Shown piece after piece: positions 49,801 to 60,500 of a stretch of DNA of 64,000 bases. Below the pieces are notes generated by a model. That model was not told the origin of the DNA, did no database searches, and worked only from the letters and a program-made list of their open reading frames with translations. The stretch is from Fasciolopsis buskii (taxonomy: Eukaryota; Platyhelminthes; Trematoda; Plagiorchiida; Fasciolidae), in the NCBI GenBank assembly GCA_008360955.1, contig LUCM01001554.1:86716-150715 (forward strand), written 5' to 3'. The position numbers and the translations under genes were made by a program. Positions within the stretch are counted from its first letter, which is position 1. Every line of letters starts with the position of its first letter.

Positions 49801-50418
49801 TTAGCGGTATGAAGGACAAACAGCTAATAACTGATAATCCGCAGCAAAGAATTTTAAAGTCTTTTTTAAGAAAACCTGCAAAAATGACGAGGGAACAGTG
49901 AGAAGGATTGGAAAAACATACTGGTATACAAATAGGGAGATGGTGCTTTGTTTCACCTTGTAGTGTCGAAGCTTCCTGATTTGAAATGACAACCGTCGGA
50001 GAGTCTTTACACAGGTGGAAATGTGAGTTGTCCACTTCAGATTTTTATCACTAATAACTCCTAGATATTTCACAGAATCAACCCTGGCAAGTGGTTCTGA
50101 GTTGATGGAAGACGTTTCGGATGGGTAGGCTGACCGAGAGAGAGAGAACAGACATTTGGAACATTTAGATGTGTTGAGATTTAAACCAGCTTGTGCAGAG
50201 AACTCGTAGATAGAAGATAGGCTGTTGGGAAAACTTTGAAAATCATCATGGCTCGAAACGGCCTGTGAGAGGGCAACATCATCAATATACTTAAGCAGAT
50301 GAAGGGGTGGGCTGGTTAATAAGTCGCTGATGTAAGTAGAGAAGAGGTACGGTGAAAGAAAAGCACCCTGAAGAACTCCTGAATTAGTAACCAACGGTTT
50401 TGAAGCTTTACCGCCCAT
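49801..50418 (-). pseudogene. RT palm and C-terminal frame of the CR1-like LINE
   Basis: This is the longest uninterrupted frame in the window (205 codons) and forms the second half of the RT. It opens with the segment before motif B (NSGVLQGAFLSPYLFSTYI, cf. GVPQGSVLSPLLFSLYIN). It holds the catalytic LKYIDDVAL, then NLNTSKCSKCLF, VKYLGVISDKNLKW and a thumb/C-terminal part. The catalytic aspartates are intact, but the upstream half (50438-50953) lies in another frame, so no full enzyme can be made. Confidence 0.9.
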
Positions 50419-50437
50419 TCGAGTGCACTGAGTTCGA

Positions 50438-50953
50438 TTAGTAAGTAATCAGACAGCCATGCCAATAAGTGCGGAGGCAATCAAGTGTTTCCAGTTTGTG
50501 GAATAGAAGAGACCATGAAACCGAATCAAATGCCGACGAATAGTCTAGAAAGGCACAACGCACAGACTTCATCAATACGTTTAGGGACTTACGAAAGTGG
50601 TGAATGAGGGAGGCAGCAGCGTCCAAAGTGGACTTGTTAGATTTATAGGCAAACTGAAAAGGGTCGTCAGGAGTGTACATAGAAGAACGCAGGTGCTTAA
50701 GTATAGCACACTCCGTCAGTTTAAGAATGGGAGATGTTAAGGCGATGGGGTGAAAACGTTGTACTAACGCAGTAGAACTGTTAGATTTAGGGATGGGAAT
50801 AATAGTGACGGGTCTCCAACAGTCAGGGTTAGAAGACGAGCTGAATGATGAGTTAATTAGACAGGTAAATGCATCGGTCAGAACCACAGCACCATGCCTT
50901 AAAAGAGCTGAAGGCAGACTATCAGGACCGACCGCTGTGGTAATTTTAGTCAT
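50438..50953 (-). pseudogene. RT fingers frame of the CR1-like LINE
   Basis: A 171-codon frame with RT motifs 0 to A: VGPDSLPSALLRH, WRPVTIIPIPKSN, HPIALTSPILKLTE, FQFAYKSNKSTLDAA and FLDYSSAFDSVSW. Motif A normally supplies the first catalytic aspartate, present here as D of FLDYSSAFD. The frame ends just before motif B, where a small indel shifts to the following frame. Confidence 0.9.
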
Positions 50954-52429
50954 GCGACGAAGGTCGAATACTGCTACCCAAGAAAACTTGTAACTGTCAG
51001 ATCATCACCCTGTCCAAATATGGTCGGGGTATAAGCGGAAGGATGGATGAAAGCACGATTGATGCTGTCGACATCGGCAGACGTTTTTGCATGTTTCTTC
51101 TTCTCACACAACAGTCGAATGCCTTGTCATAGGAATCGATTATTGCATCCACTCAGGAGTTGGCTGGCAAATGTAGTTTCGATGCGTTTGATTTAAGCTT
51201 TTATTAGGTTGTAAATATACCACACGCTTGAGTTATTACGGGATTTGTAGAAGTGCTCCTTGAGTCTTCTTAGAGATCTCAGTTTCTGGGTGGAGACAAG
51301 GCCACTTGAGACGAACAGTGTTTCTAAGGGACAGCAGATATCAAAGATTGCGTCTCTGTGAAATGCTTGACATTGTCATTGAGCAAAGGTTCAAAAGTAA
51401 AACAAGCAGATGAGTGTGAAGGAGATTTTGAAGAAGAGTAAGGTTTTAATGCGAAAAGTTTCGAAGGCGGACTCGGATTTGATTTGTTTGCCTGAAGGAA
51501 TGGAAGGCTGAACGTGAGTACATCTTGGGCTTTAACAAAAACAGACAACGATCACTACTTGGAATTGGAGCACGCAGTTACAGGGAAAAGAAATCAGGGT
51601 GGTTGCTAATAACCTTATATAAAATGGAACCGCCCCCTAGTGGGAGAAACGCAGAGATCAGTCAATTCAAACACAGTCAGTGGTAAGTTAGATGTATGAT
51701 TAAAATCACCTGCAGTGATATGGAGATTATGCCCAAGAAGAGGAACAATAAACACTAGAGAAGAATCGAAAAAGATGCTACATTGTGTTGCGACCTAAGA
51801 CGGACATTATTTTCCTAATGATTGTACTGATAAGGCGAGAAAATCTAGGATGACTGTGTCACGAAACAGTCAATTCCGTTTAGCGAGTACGTATAAACAA
51901 ATTCGGACTTGCCAGACCAGAAGGAGTTTATGTATGTTGCTACACCGCCTCCAAAGTTCTTTTTGTCCGAAACTCAGTCCTGCCGGTGGAGTTTGAATCT
52001 GTCTATCGACACAAGTGAATCAGCAATATCCGGGTTCAGCCAAGTTTCTTATATGTAGATGACACAATTTTGAACATGGATCGGCGACTGAAGTGTGAAG
52101 GACAGGTCTGACATTTTCGTAAACAGAGAGCGAATATTGGTACTCAACAAAGTCGGAATGGATTTCTTGGCTGGAAGGGTGCATTTAACAGCTGCCTGCC
52201 AGCCAGCACGAGTGCCTCTTCTAGACCGATTGGAAGACCGTTGAGGTGCAGCAATGCGCGACCCCAGTCCATGTTGAGAAGCGATACGGTCTTTGAACAA
52301 AAGTAATTCCGAGCGATTTTAGCGTCGAACGAGAACATAACCGAACCAAATGTCCGAAAACAAAATAACGAAGTAGGATGACACGGAATTGTAGCGCAGC
52401 CAGTCAAAGGGGGCGCGTCTGAATAGGAC

Positions 52430-53950
52430 TCACTGATCCACCAACTTCGCCATCCTCTAGCCCTGACACAACTGTCTGGTTACAGACTCTGTCTCCTGGC
52501 TAGTACAAATGGTGCTCTCATTCATTGGTTTACTGTCGCCGAAAAAATTGAACGGCACATATATACGGCGGAAAAGATGACTGTCGTTGTAAGAAAAAAC
52601 TAGATTGTGTTCCGCCAGCGATCGGACACCAAATCCAACACATGTCAGGTGGTGATCTGCGATGTTCGTTAACCTCTCTGCGTGAGACAACAGTATGAAA
52701 GCAACTAAGTTAGTCAGTAGTTGACCGTTGTTATTATCAAACTAAATCCCTGAGTGCTCAACTGTTCACTTCGAAAAATTCCTTCTATTCATGATGACCT
52801 TTATTGGTGACCTTCATGTACAAGTTTGACTGCAATTTTTAAAACATAAATCGACTGATCAGCATGCAATGCGGCCTCCACTTAATTGACAAAAAAATAA
52901 AAGTTTTAGGCTTTATTTTTTAGTCAGCTTTGTACACTTTATTCCCAGTTAACGCAAGAGTGAACCCACTTCTAAGCTTCTCAGCAAAATTTCGTATCCC
53001 TAGGTTTCCGCAGTACCCGCACTTGTATGTGGAGTGCAACAACCAATTTTGGATAAGGCCGTGGACGGTTCACCGCCTCTGAACGACAAGCAAACCCAAT
53101 CCACAGTCTAAACTAAGACCAACAGATTTATGCTGAGTGGATAGCCAAGTTCGGAATGGCTATACAGACCAACAGCTAGACTAACGATGGCTGTCAAACG
53201 AAGATGAACTGGATTAATATACACTGGGAAATGCAATGTATCACGGCTAGGTGGATCGGCGGGTTCGCAGCACTGCCTATTTACAATCAAGAAGGGCACC
53301 TTATGAACGGTCTACTGTTCGCACACAAACTGAGACCACTTGAAGATAAAATTCACACTACAAGATATCGAGGACCGATAAAAGCAAATATCGTTGAAAC
53401 ACAGGTTGAACAAACTGTCATCTTATATAAACCAGACAAAATTGTAACGCAGTAATAAAGGGGAAAGAAGCGAGTACTTTCAAGATAACGGTAAGAAAAC
53501 TGGGTGGGAAAAGCGCACACAATCTCTTGGCTTTCAACGAGCACATTTTTATAATTTTTGTTTGTTTTTGTGTTGTTTTCTTAGAGACATAGGAACCCAG
53601 ACCGATCACATAGAATTTACATTACTGACTCCAATTCTAATCTATATATCTCAGTGCTTCCAACCAGAAACGATCTTTACCTCTTGAGACACGAACACGA
53701 AAACAGGAAATACCAATCCGCGCAAAAATCGATGCTGGGCTCTTCACAACACATCACCGAATAATAACCTGGCCGCCCATTCACAGCCTGGATGTCACGT
53801 GGTTTCTTCCAAGGTTGATCAACATATACAAAAAGTCCGCCACGAAGTATTCTCTGCGGAAAAATATGTGATGCATGACAAAGCTATCAAAGGTGATGTG
53901 GAGCGATTATCTCGGTCAGATGATAGTTATGGGCATCCACTTCACGAAGA
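52430..53950. other. Unassigned stretch
   Basis: Frames of 60-83 codons on both strands (e.g. plus 53204-53455) have no recognisable domain. If the CR1 element has a 5' UTR or ORF1 remnant it would start here, but I see none. Confidence 0.45.
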
Positions 53951-53999
53951 GCCACCTTCGCGTTGCTCGCTTACTGTTTCCACCAGACTCCAGAAATGG

Positions 54000-54660
54000 T
54001 TCGGAAAATGAGGTGCTCGATTGCGGAAAGAGTCAGATTTTGTAACTGTAAAGATCACTGAAAACCATGGCATTACAGACCCTTCGCTTAAGGGAAAGAT
54101 GAATATCGTGGTGCTGCTATACTAGTGGCAGATCCACAAAACCCTCTTTGATTTTATCTGTTTATGACGCGTCTCCCCCTTTAGTATCATCGCCAAGTAT
54201 ATCCCGGCTTCCTAGATGCTTGAAGTTATCGACTACTCCCCACTCGTCACCGCAAAGGTTGAGTTCATGCACAAAACTCCTGTCAACCTTGCGGAAGCAT
54301 GTTACACTCTGCAGGTGCAAAGCATACACTCCATCTGGACATCTTAACTGAAAAGCGATTTAAGACCTGCTGAATGTCATGTGAATTGCCAAACAGCAAG
54401 ACCACACTATCGATATAATTTAAGTCTAGAATTTTGTTTCCTGGAAGAACACCAACTTCACTGTTAGCTAGGCAAGACAAAACATTCTGTCAAGTATCCA
54501 GCATGGGAAAGGTGAAATAAAGCTAGGATAAGCAACAGCTTCGTCTAATTTCACTGGGGTATACGAATGGTGGCAAAAGCTGAATAAAAGTTCTAACCTG
54601 AATTAAACTTTAAAATCAACCGCGCAGCTTTTGTAGATTATGAGTATAGGATCTGCAACA
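54000..54660 (-). pseudogene. RTE-like LINE reverse transcriptase fragment, palm to C-terminus
   Basis: Read from high to low coordinates: LQILYS-STKAARLILKFNS (about 54600-54660, cf. LY..T.G.VR..G), a degraded motif B region, then ANSEVGVLPGNKILDLNYID followed by SVVLL. After this come HDIQQVLNRFSVKMSRWSVC and FAPAECNMLPQ, a typical RTE post-catalytic segment (cf. MCFAPSKCKVLLQ). In another frame VDNFKHLGS and DDTKGGDAS lead to HHDIHLSLKRRVCNAMV, the F.YLGS to RVY.A.VR segment. The catalytic YADD is YIDS at 54406-54417, losing the second aspartate. One frameshift near 54300 and several stops. The fragment lacks the N-terminal RT and endonuclease. Confidence 0.85.
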
Positions 54661-54679
54661 TCTGCAGCTGCTGTGCTCA

Positions 54680-57040
54680 CTGCAATGATCCCTCACCTTT
54701 AATAAGGACAAGGTAGAACAGTTTACAGGAGTTTCCATTAGCACTAGCCTGTTTCAGTTCTGGTGCTTGCTGTGAGTGACCATCATAATCAGCAATCCCT
54801 AGGGAAGCTTGTTCGAAATTCACTCTTCTTCATGAATTTTGCTTTGTTCTTCCCAATTTAGGTTCAATTTATTGATGTGCCTCAAGGGGTCACAGCTACT
54901 AGGCAGAAGTCCAGGATGCAGTGACGGGAAGGATCACAAGCCAACTCACTGGGCCAGGAGAATAGAAAACATTCTTGATAAATAACCAACACTGATTAAC
55001 ATGATCAGGCAAAGTCCGTTTCATTTATCTGGCATATAGATTTCGGACACTTAAAGACTCGTCGGATCAGACAGTTAATCGCAGTCTAAAAGTCGGTACA
55101 ACATGTAATTTTAGGACCCGTTGAAACACACCAACAGCAAGGTGCTGACGAAGTGTTGTATGGTGCCTCGTTGTATGGGGCTATTATCGAGGTGGTCTAA
55201 CTGAATTCAGTGATGACCAGATGAGGGCAAGATCCAGGTGGAAAACCGATGATTGAGACATATGAATTTCGTACCAGTTAGAAACCGCAGGCGGCAGAAA
55301 TAGATGGTCAGCAGTCTTACTCAATTTTTTAACGACGGGAAATCCAACCCATATTGGGCCTCCTAGGTGAACCTCGTTCGATCAACTGTAGCCTTCATGG
55401 CTACTTCCAGAGTCTTGATATCTCCTAGGCTAGCAGTTTGTAATACGTCTTGCTACTACTGGTAGTAAGTATCTTAAATCGAATCTGAAATCCTGTCTTT
55501 GGGTGCATGAGCCTAGGCGGTAAACAATTTGGTTACATCTGTATGGCGACTGCCCACTTTGGGCGAATCTCTCAATCTCACTATCTATAATCGGCTGTCG
55601 ACTGGGATCCAGTCAAATAATGCATCCTCAATACTATGAAGCAAAGTCATGCTAACACCAAAACGACTGGAAGCAGCAGCCTCAGGGCCCCCAAAATAGT
55701 GCAGAGAGAACTGCGTGCAGGGACTTTATGGGGATGTCGGTACGATAGAAGAACTAGATGGTGGAATGTGAACATCTTAGATGGGACACACTATGATGCC
55801 TAGGGTCTACAGTATACGAGCCAAATACGTCTGTAAATATCAGCGATTGTTTGAGGACAAAAGACATCAGGTGGCAGAAGCAATTTCGATGAAATTCAGA
55901 AGCTAGCCGAAATAGAAGGTAAAGCACACAATACAGAATTTCCCCCAGAGAAGTCACCGACAATACAGGTGACTTTGATTCTCGATGGAGGTCCAAATGA
56001 ACAGTAATTGGTAGACTGCACTGTATTGGGTCCAGAATGGATCTCAAACTTCGTGTTATTGAAGTAACTGTGCAAAACAATCTGATACAAAAGTTTATCG
56101 ACTGAAGTATTATAGAACCAAAATCCTGATGAAAATGGAACATCAAACCGCGACAAAAGATGAGTTCTGTCTTTAGTCTGTATGCTAGTGAAGCAAATTA
56201 AATTTGATTGGGACAACCATTTCATTCCAGAATCTTGACGTCATTTCGACAAAAATTGTATAATATATTGAGGCAAGTCGTTGTCGAAAAACATTTCTAC
56301 TTCAGAGTGATTTTCGTTTGTCTTCTAATTGAAACCTGCTATGATACAAAACTGTAACCTGAATAACTCCGGCAGACAAGGACGCACAATCCACTGCGTT
56401 GAATTGGTCAGACTGCATTTATGCGAAGCGGTTTAGTGTTCAAGATTGTGCTTGTATGGACAGATAAAGTCGATGGTCTGAATAGTCCATATCCAGTAAA
56501 CATAAGGAGTGACTAGCCACACATTGTTCAATGTCAGCAGTCCTTTCCAACTCCTAGCCAGTAATGACTCTTTTAAATCTTCACCTATACCTTCAAGGAC
56601 TTCTAAGTAGCATTTCGGTCAGAATGAACAAAATTATCTTCACCACGCAGAGATCTGGGTTATCGGTTATTGCGTTATGAACTACGATATAATTATTGTA
56701 AAAATCTTTCCACTTGATCTGCTGATGTTCACGATGGCGGGGATCGTTCAGGTATGCCTGACTCAGGACATTAGGAGCCAGGGGATTCACGTGGATTTGC
56801 TTTAGCCATCTTATGAATCTTAACCGGATGAGCCTCGATTGGTTGCGTAATTTTGCTACTTTGCTTATGTTACATTCTTTGCAGTATCAGATTCGAATGA
56901 GCTGCGAAGCAAATGGAAAAAGATACTTCATGCCATGCCCCCTTATCAATAAAGCGCTGTTGACGGTATAGACAGTAATAAGTTAACGATTCAATCAGTG
57001 ACAAATAATTCTTTGGGTAATTTTTCAACCGAAAAACTGC
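54680..57040. other. Unassigned stretch
   Basis: Overlapping minus frames at 55754-56225 (130 and 109 codons) have no recognisable domain. No repeats stand out. Confidence 0.45.
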
Positions 57041-57046
57041 CTCAGG

Positions 57047-57535
57047 TTATCCTCTTTCACTATCCAAAGATCCGCTCCACTGGTTAGTGTCAGTAGTCTG
57101 TTTGACTGTTAATTTGGATCCCGTTTCAATAATCTCATGGCCGCCGTTGGTTTCTGTATCGGGCTGGCTGCACAGCGCCATTTTGAGTCCGGTTGCATAA
57201 GAGTTCATACCGGCTGATATTTTGTGGGGTTTTGGATCCAGATTTCCCATTCCACTTATTGCCATTTCAGATCGGAACGCTCGCAACCCGCTTTCGGAGG
57301 AGCCCTGAACCCGTACATGTTTCACTTTTGACCGTGTGACTAAAGTAACCCCGGTAAAACTTTGGTTAAAATTCACAACGGTATAGGCCTCGTGTTGATC
57401 ACTCATCCGAAGCTTCTGTTTGGCGAATACAATCATGCAACCTATAGAAACCGATGAGTAGTAACATCGTGGGTCAGAATGCAAAGACCATTCCTGATGA
57501 TATGTTAAGCATCTAGTGCGAAAAGGCGGCTCCAA
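57047..57535 (-). other. Open frame of 162 codons, possible exon
   Basis: This minus frame is long for the window, hydrophilic, and balanced in composition (GSSESGLRAFRSEMAISGMG, then QPDTETNGGHEIIETGSKLT). It has no hydrophobic run, coiled coil or low-complexity stretch. It has no competing long antisense frame, which sets it apart from most frames here. I do not recognise a family. The start is arbitrary because an exon would open at a splice acceptor, and none is obvious. Confidence 0.22.
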
Positions 57536-57539
57536 TCAC

Positions 57540-60500
57540 AGCTGATTTTCTTCGTTCCTACAGAGATAAAAGTGAAGAACGCTACTGTTGTTTCGGTAGT
57601 ATTTTCATTTTTAGTCGTTATTCTGACCTGGTAATATTTTAACTAATGATACTTCGTATTTAAGATTTTTCAAGACAGCTAAAACTGTTTGAAACGCGGC
57701 TATCTTTCACCTAAAAGTGGAGATTTATAGAAATTTTAGTCAAGAAAATTTTCGCCGGGTTTAAAATTGAATATTCGACTGAGGTTTTGGCAAACTTTTA
57801 TTATTGGCCTGAGTAAAACATGTGCAGTTCAGCTGTTTGTCAACACCAAAATAAAGGACTGTTCCTACCGACTCAGTGCAGCTTCAGAATTGGAAATGTG
57901 AAATTCACATCCCAGGCTGATCAACCAAATCTCGGTGGATTTCGTTTTATGTTGTCAAATATGCAGATTTTCCGACTCCCCTTGTTGATGCCTCCTTCTC
58001 CAGTGCTACAAAGAACTTAGAAAGGAAGTCTGAAACTTTTCGAAAATCCCGAAAACGATGCCAAACTTCGACCAGAAACTTCAAATTGTTTGCTCCATGC
58101 TAGTCGTGACACAAATCACAACAGGGGAATATGTGGTGTTAACTTAAAGATGGATCGAAAGGCCGACGAAAATTTTCTTGCGGATAATACAGCTTGTCGA
58201 ACAGCCCTCGTTAGACTTGTAAGTGGTGGAAAGGGCAGAACAGTTTGTCTATAAAAATTGCTGATTGTAAAATTGCCTCCCAAATAGCACAGACGATAAC
58301 GTGATTAAGAGGAACGAAAGAATGTAAAAGTTAATGGGGTGGTATTTCAATTGGCAGAAAGCTCTCAGCCTGCATTCCATTGACGACAAGTTCGTCAACA
58401 GTAATCCTGTTACCTTGGATTTATACTGCGCACTGGTATATACCCAAGGAAACGACTGCAAGGACATGTAGTTACGGGTGCCTATACGGGGCGAGATGAG
58501 TCCCAATCAGAATGGGTTCTTCTAGGTGGCCTGAAGAATTCATAGGCCGCTGAAGATAATGGATGGTAAAACGGATCTGAGCCTACATTCGCAAATGGTG
58601 CATTCAGTCTGACGTACAAATTTTGCATCAAAGCCGGTATGCAAGTGCTGGACAGTAGCCCAGGATAGTCGCCGCTCTATTTTTGAGGATTTCTTGAACC
58701 GAACGCTTAGCTGGCAGTGCACGAGGAATCATTGTAAAACGTTTCAAGGTTGTCCCACTGAAACCACCATAGTGTCCAAGACCGGGGAGTTGCTGGTAAC
58801 GCATCGATTAATTTACTGAGGTTAGTACTGAAGTAAGTATGCATTCGACTTTAATTAAGAATGATCATGAAACCCGGCGTTTCCCTGTCCATTTCGGATA
58901 AATTTCATCATTGTTCCATGTTCAATGGATCCGCAATCAAAGATGAAATTTTTATCGTTCGCAAATTTTTTCATTATTCACTTATTCAATATTTATTCTA
59001 ACTCACTTCGTTCTCTGATAGACGATAGCTGCGGAAATGCGAGCACATCAGTGACAGAGTATGGGATGTGTCAACTGAACTCAGCCAGTTTTCAGTCCCA
59101 ATGGGATTTGGTGATCAGCAATTACTTACAAATCGTGTAGGTTGGGTGAAACGAGCTAGTCAAAAAGACGAGTTGCGCCTTTTATTGCAACTAACGAATC
59201 ACTTTACCGGAATAGTGAGGTGAGCCGTAGAACCGAGGGCAAATAGTATGGAAATTTAAAATAAACTAGCCTATTACTAAGTCATCGAGTTCGACATACA
59301 TTCGTAAAAATTACGAAAACTTTCAGGACAGTAACTGACTCAGTGATAATTAGCCCAGTGTTTTAGGTCAATAGATTTCCATCAAATTTAGTGCTTTCTA
59401 GGTCATAAACCAAGGTGGTCTTTAAGATTTCATTTAGTCGATGGTTTGGATAACTGGTTAGCGGCACAACAAGTAAGCAAGGCTGCCCTAGAAACGTAAT
59501 AGTTTGTCTAACAAAAGAGGTTAGCAGCGGCCAAGGAGAAACCTTCATTTGTTACCGAACGCAGCTTTATGCACGCTGCTCAGTGATTGTCGTAGATTAA
59601 CTATATAACAAGTTCAATGGAGAGGCTGTTTAATCAGTCTAAAGCGTACAGTTGCCAATATCGATTGGGTGATTGTGACTCGTTGATAAAAGTGCATCCA
59701 CTCTCATTTTCGCCATCGGCATTTGACACCAGGTTTTTGTTTCACGTCCACTTTTTGATGTGAGATTCAGCTCAGTATCATACACTGTTGTCTGCATGTT
59801 TTGCAGTCAGAGTCAGAAAAGCATTTTATTGACGGTTGGTCTTACTTTTTCTGCCTTTTTTAAGACAACATACATTGCTTGCACTGATCACCGAGAGACA
59901 GTTGCCCGACTCAGGACGCCTCCTTGTTCTATGGTTCACAGTGAAGCAGACTGGCGGCTGTCGAGAACAGGTGGAAAATGCCTCTGTGCACATTGCTCGG
60001 GATACAAATGTAAAACGAAATTTCATTTGATTCTTCTGGAAAAAAATCAGTTTAAAAGTATGCATAGGAAAGGATCATTGGCCGTTATGGTCTTCATCTT
60101 ATATATACATATATATATATAATGTAATAGATGAGTGCTGAGCATTATCCATCAGTAGTCCGTTTAGTTGGAAATCCCCGAATTCACGCAAAGGAGAACG
60201 AGACTACAGCCGAACATAGAACCAAGTGATGACGATGTTCCTCTAATTTGCTGTATCGAAAACTTACGGGACGCGTTTGTGAACTTTGTCATTTGAAATT
60301 GAATTTCGTCATGGGACAGTGAATGATGCAAAGGTCGCGAAGACCGAGATGATGAGCACAGTGCAAAGATGCACACGTTTCATCATCTACCGAAAACGTC
60401 AGAAAACGAAAATTAGATGCCATTCAAATGCACGAATAAATACTGTACATTTAGAAAATGGAAAAGAACGACCAGCCAGCCTGATGAGATTTCAATATCG

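Larger units (their letters stand above)
49378..52420 (-). pseudogene. CR1-like LINE, near-complete ORF2 relic
   Basis: The minus strand carries, in order, LINE ORF2 domains. AP-endonuclease: LLSTNIRSLFTKMSDL (within 52049-52300), ETWLNPDIADSLVSIDR (about 51990-52040) and ITAGDFNHTSN with GDFN at 51699-51710. Linker: RLKEHFYKSRNN..WYIYNLIK (about 51180-51280) and HAKTSADVDSINRAF. Reverse transcriptase: PDSLPSALLRHGAVVL, DCWRPVTIIPIPKSN, FQFAYKSNKSTLDAA, CAFLDYSSAFDSVSW (motif A) and LKYIDDVALSQAV with YIDD at 50275-50289, then LNTSKC and VKYLGV. The frame is cut between 50438 and 50418 and by stops in the endonuclease, so it is a pseudogene. It ends 3' in TATACAATACAATACAATGC. ORF1 was not found. 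Confidence 0.9.
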
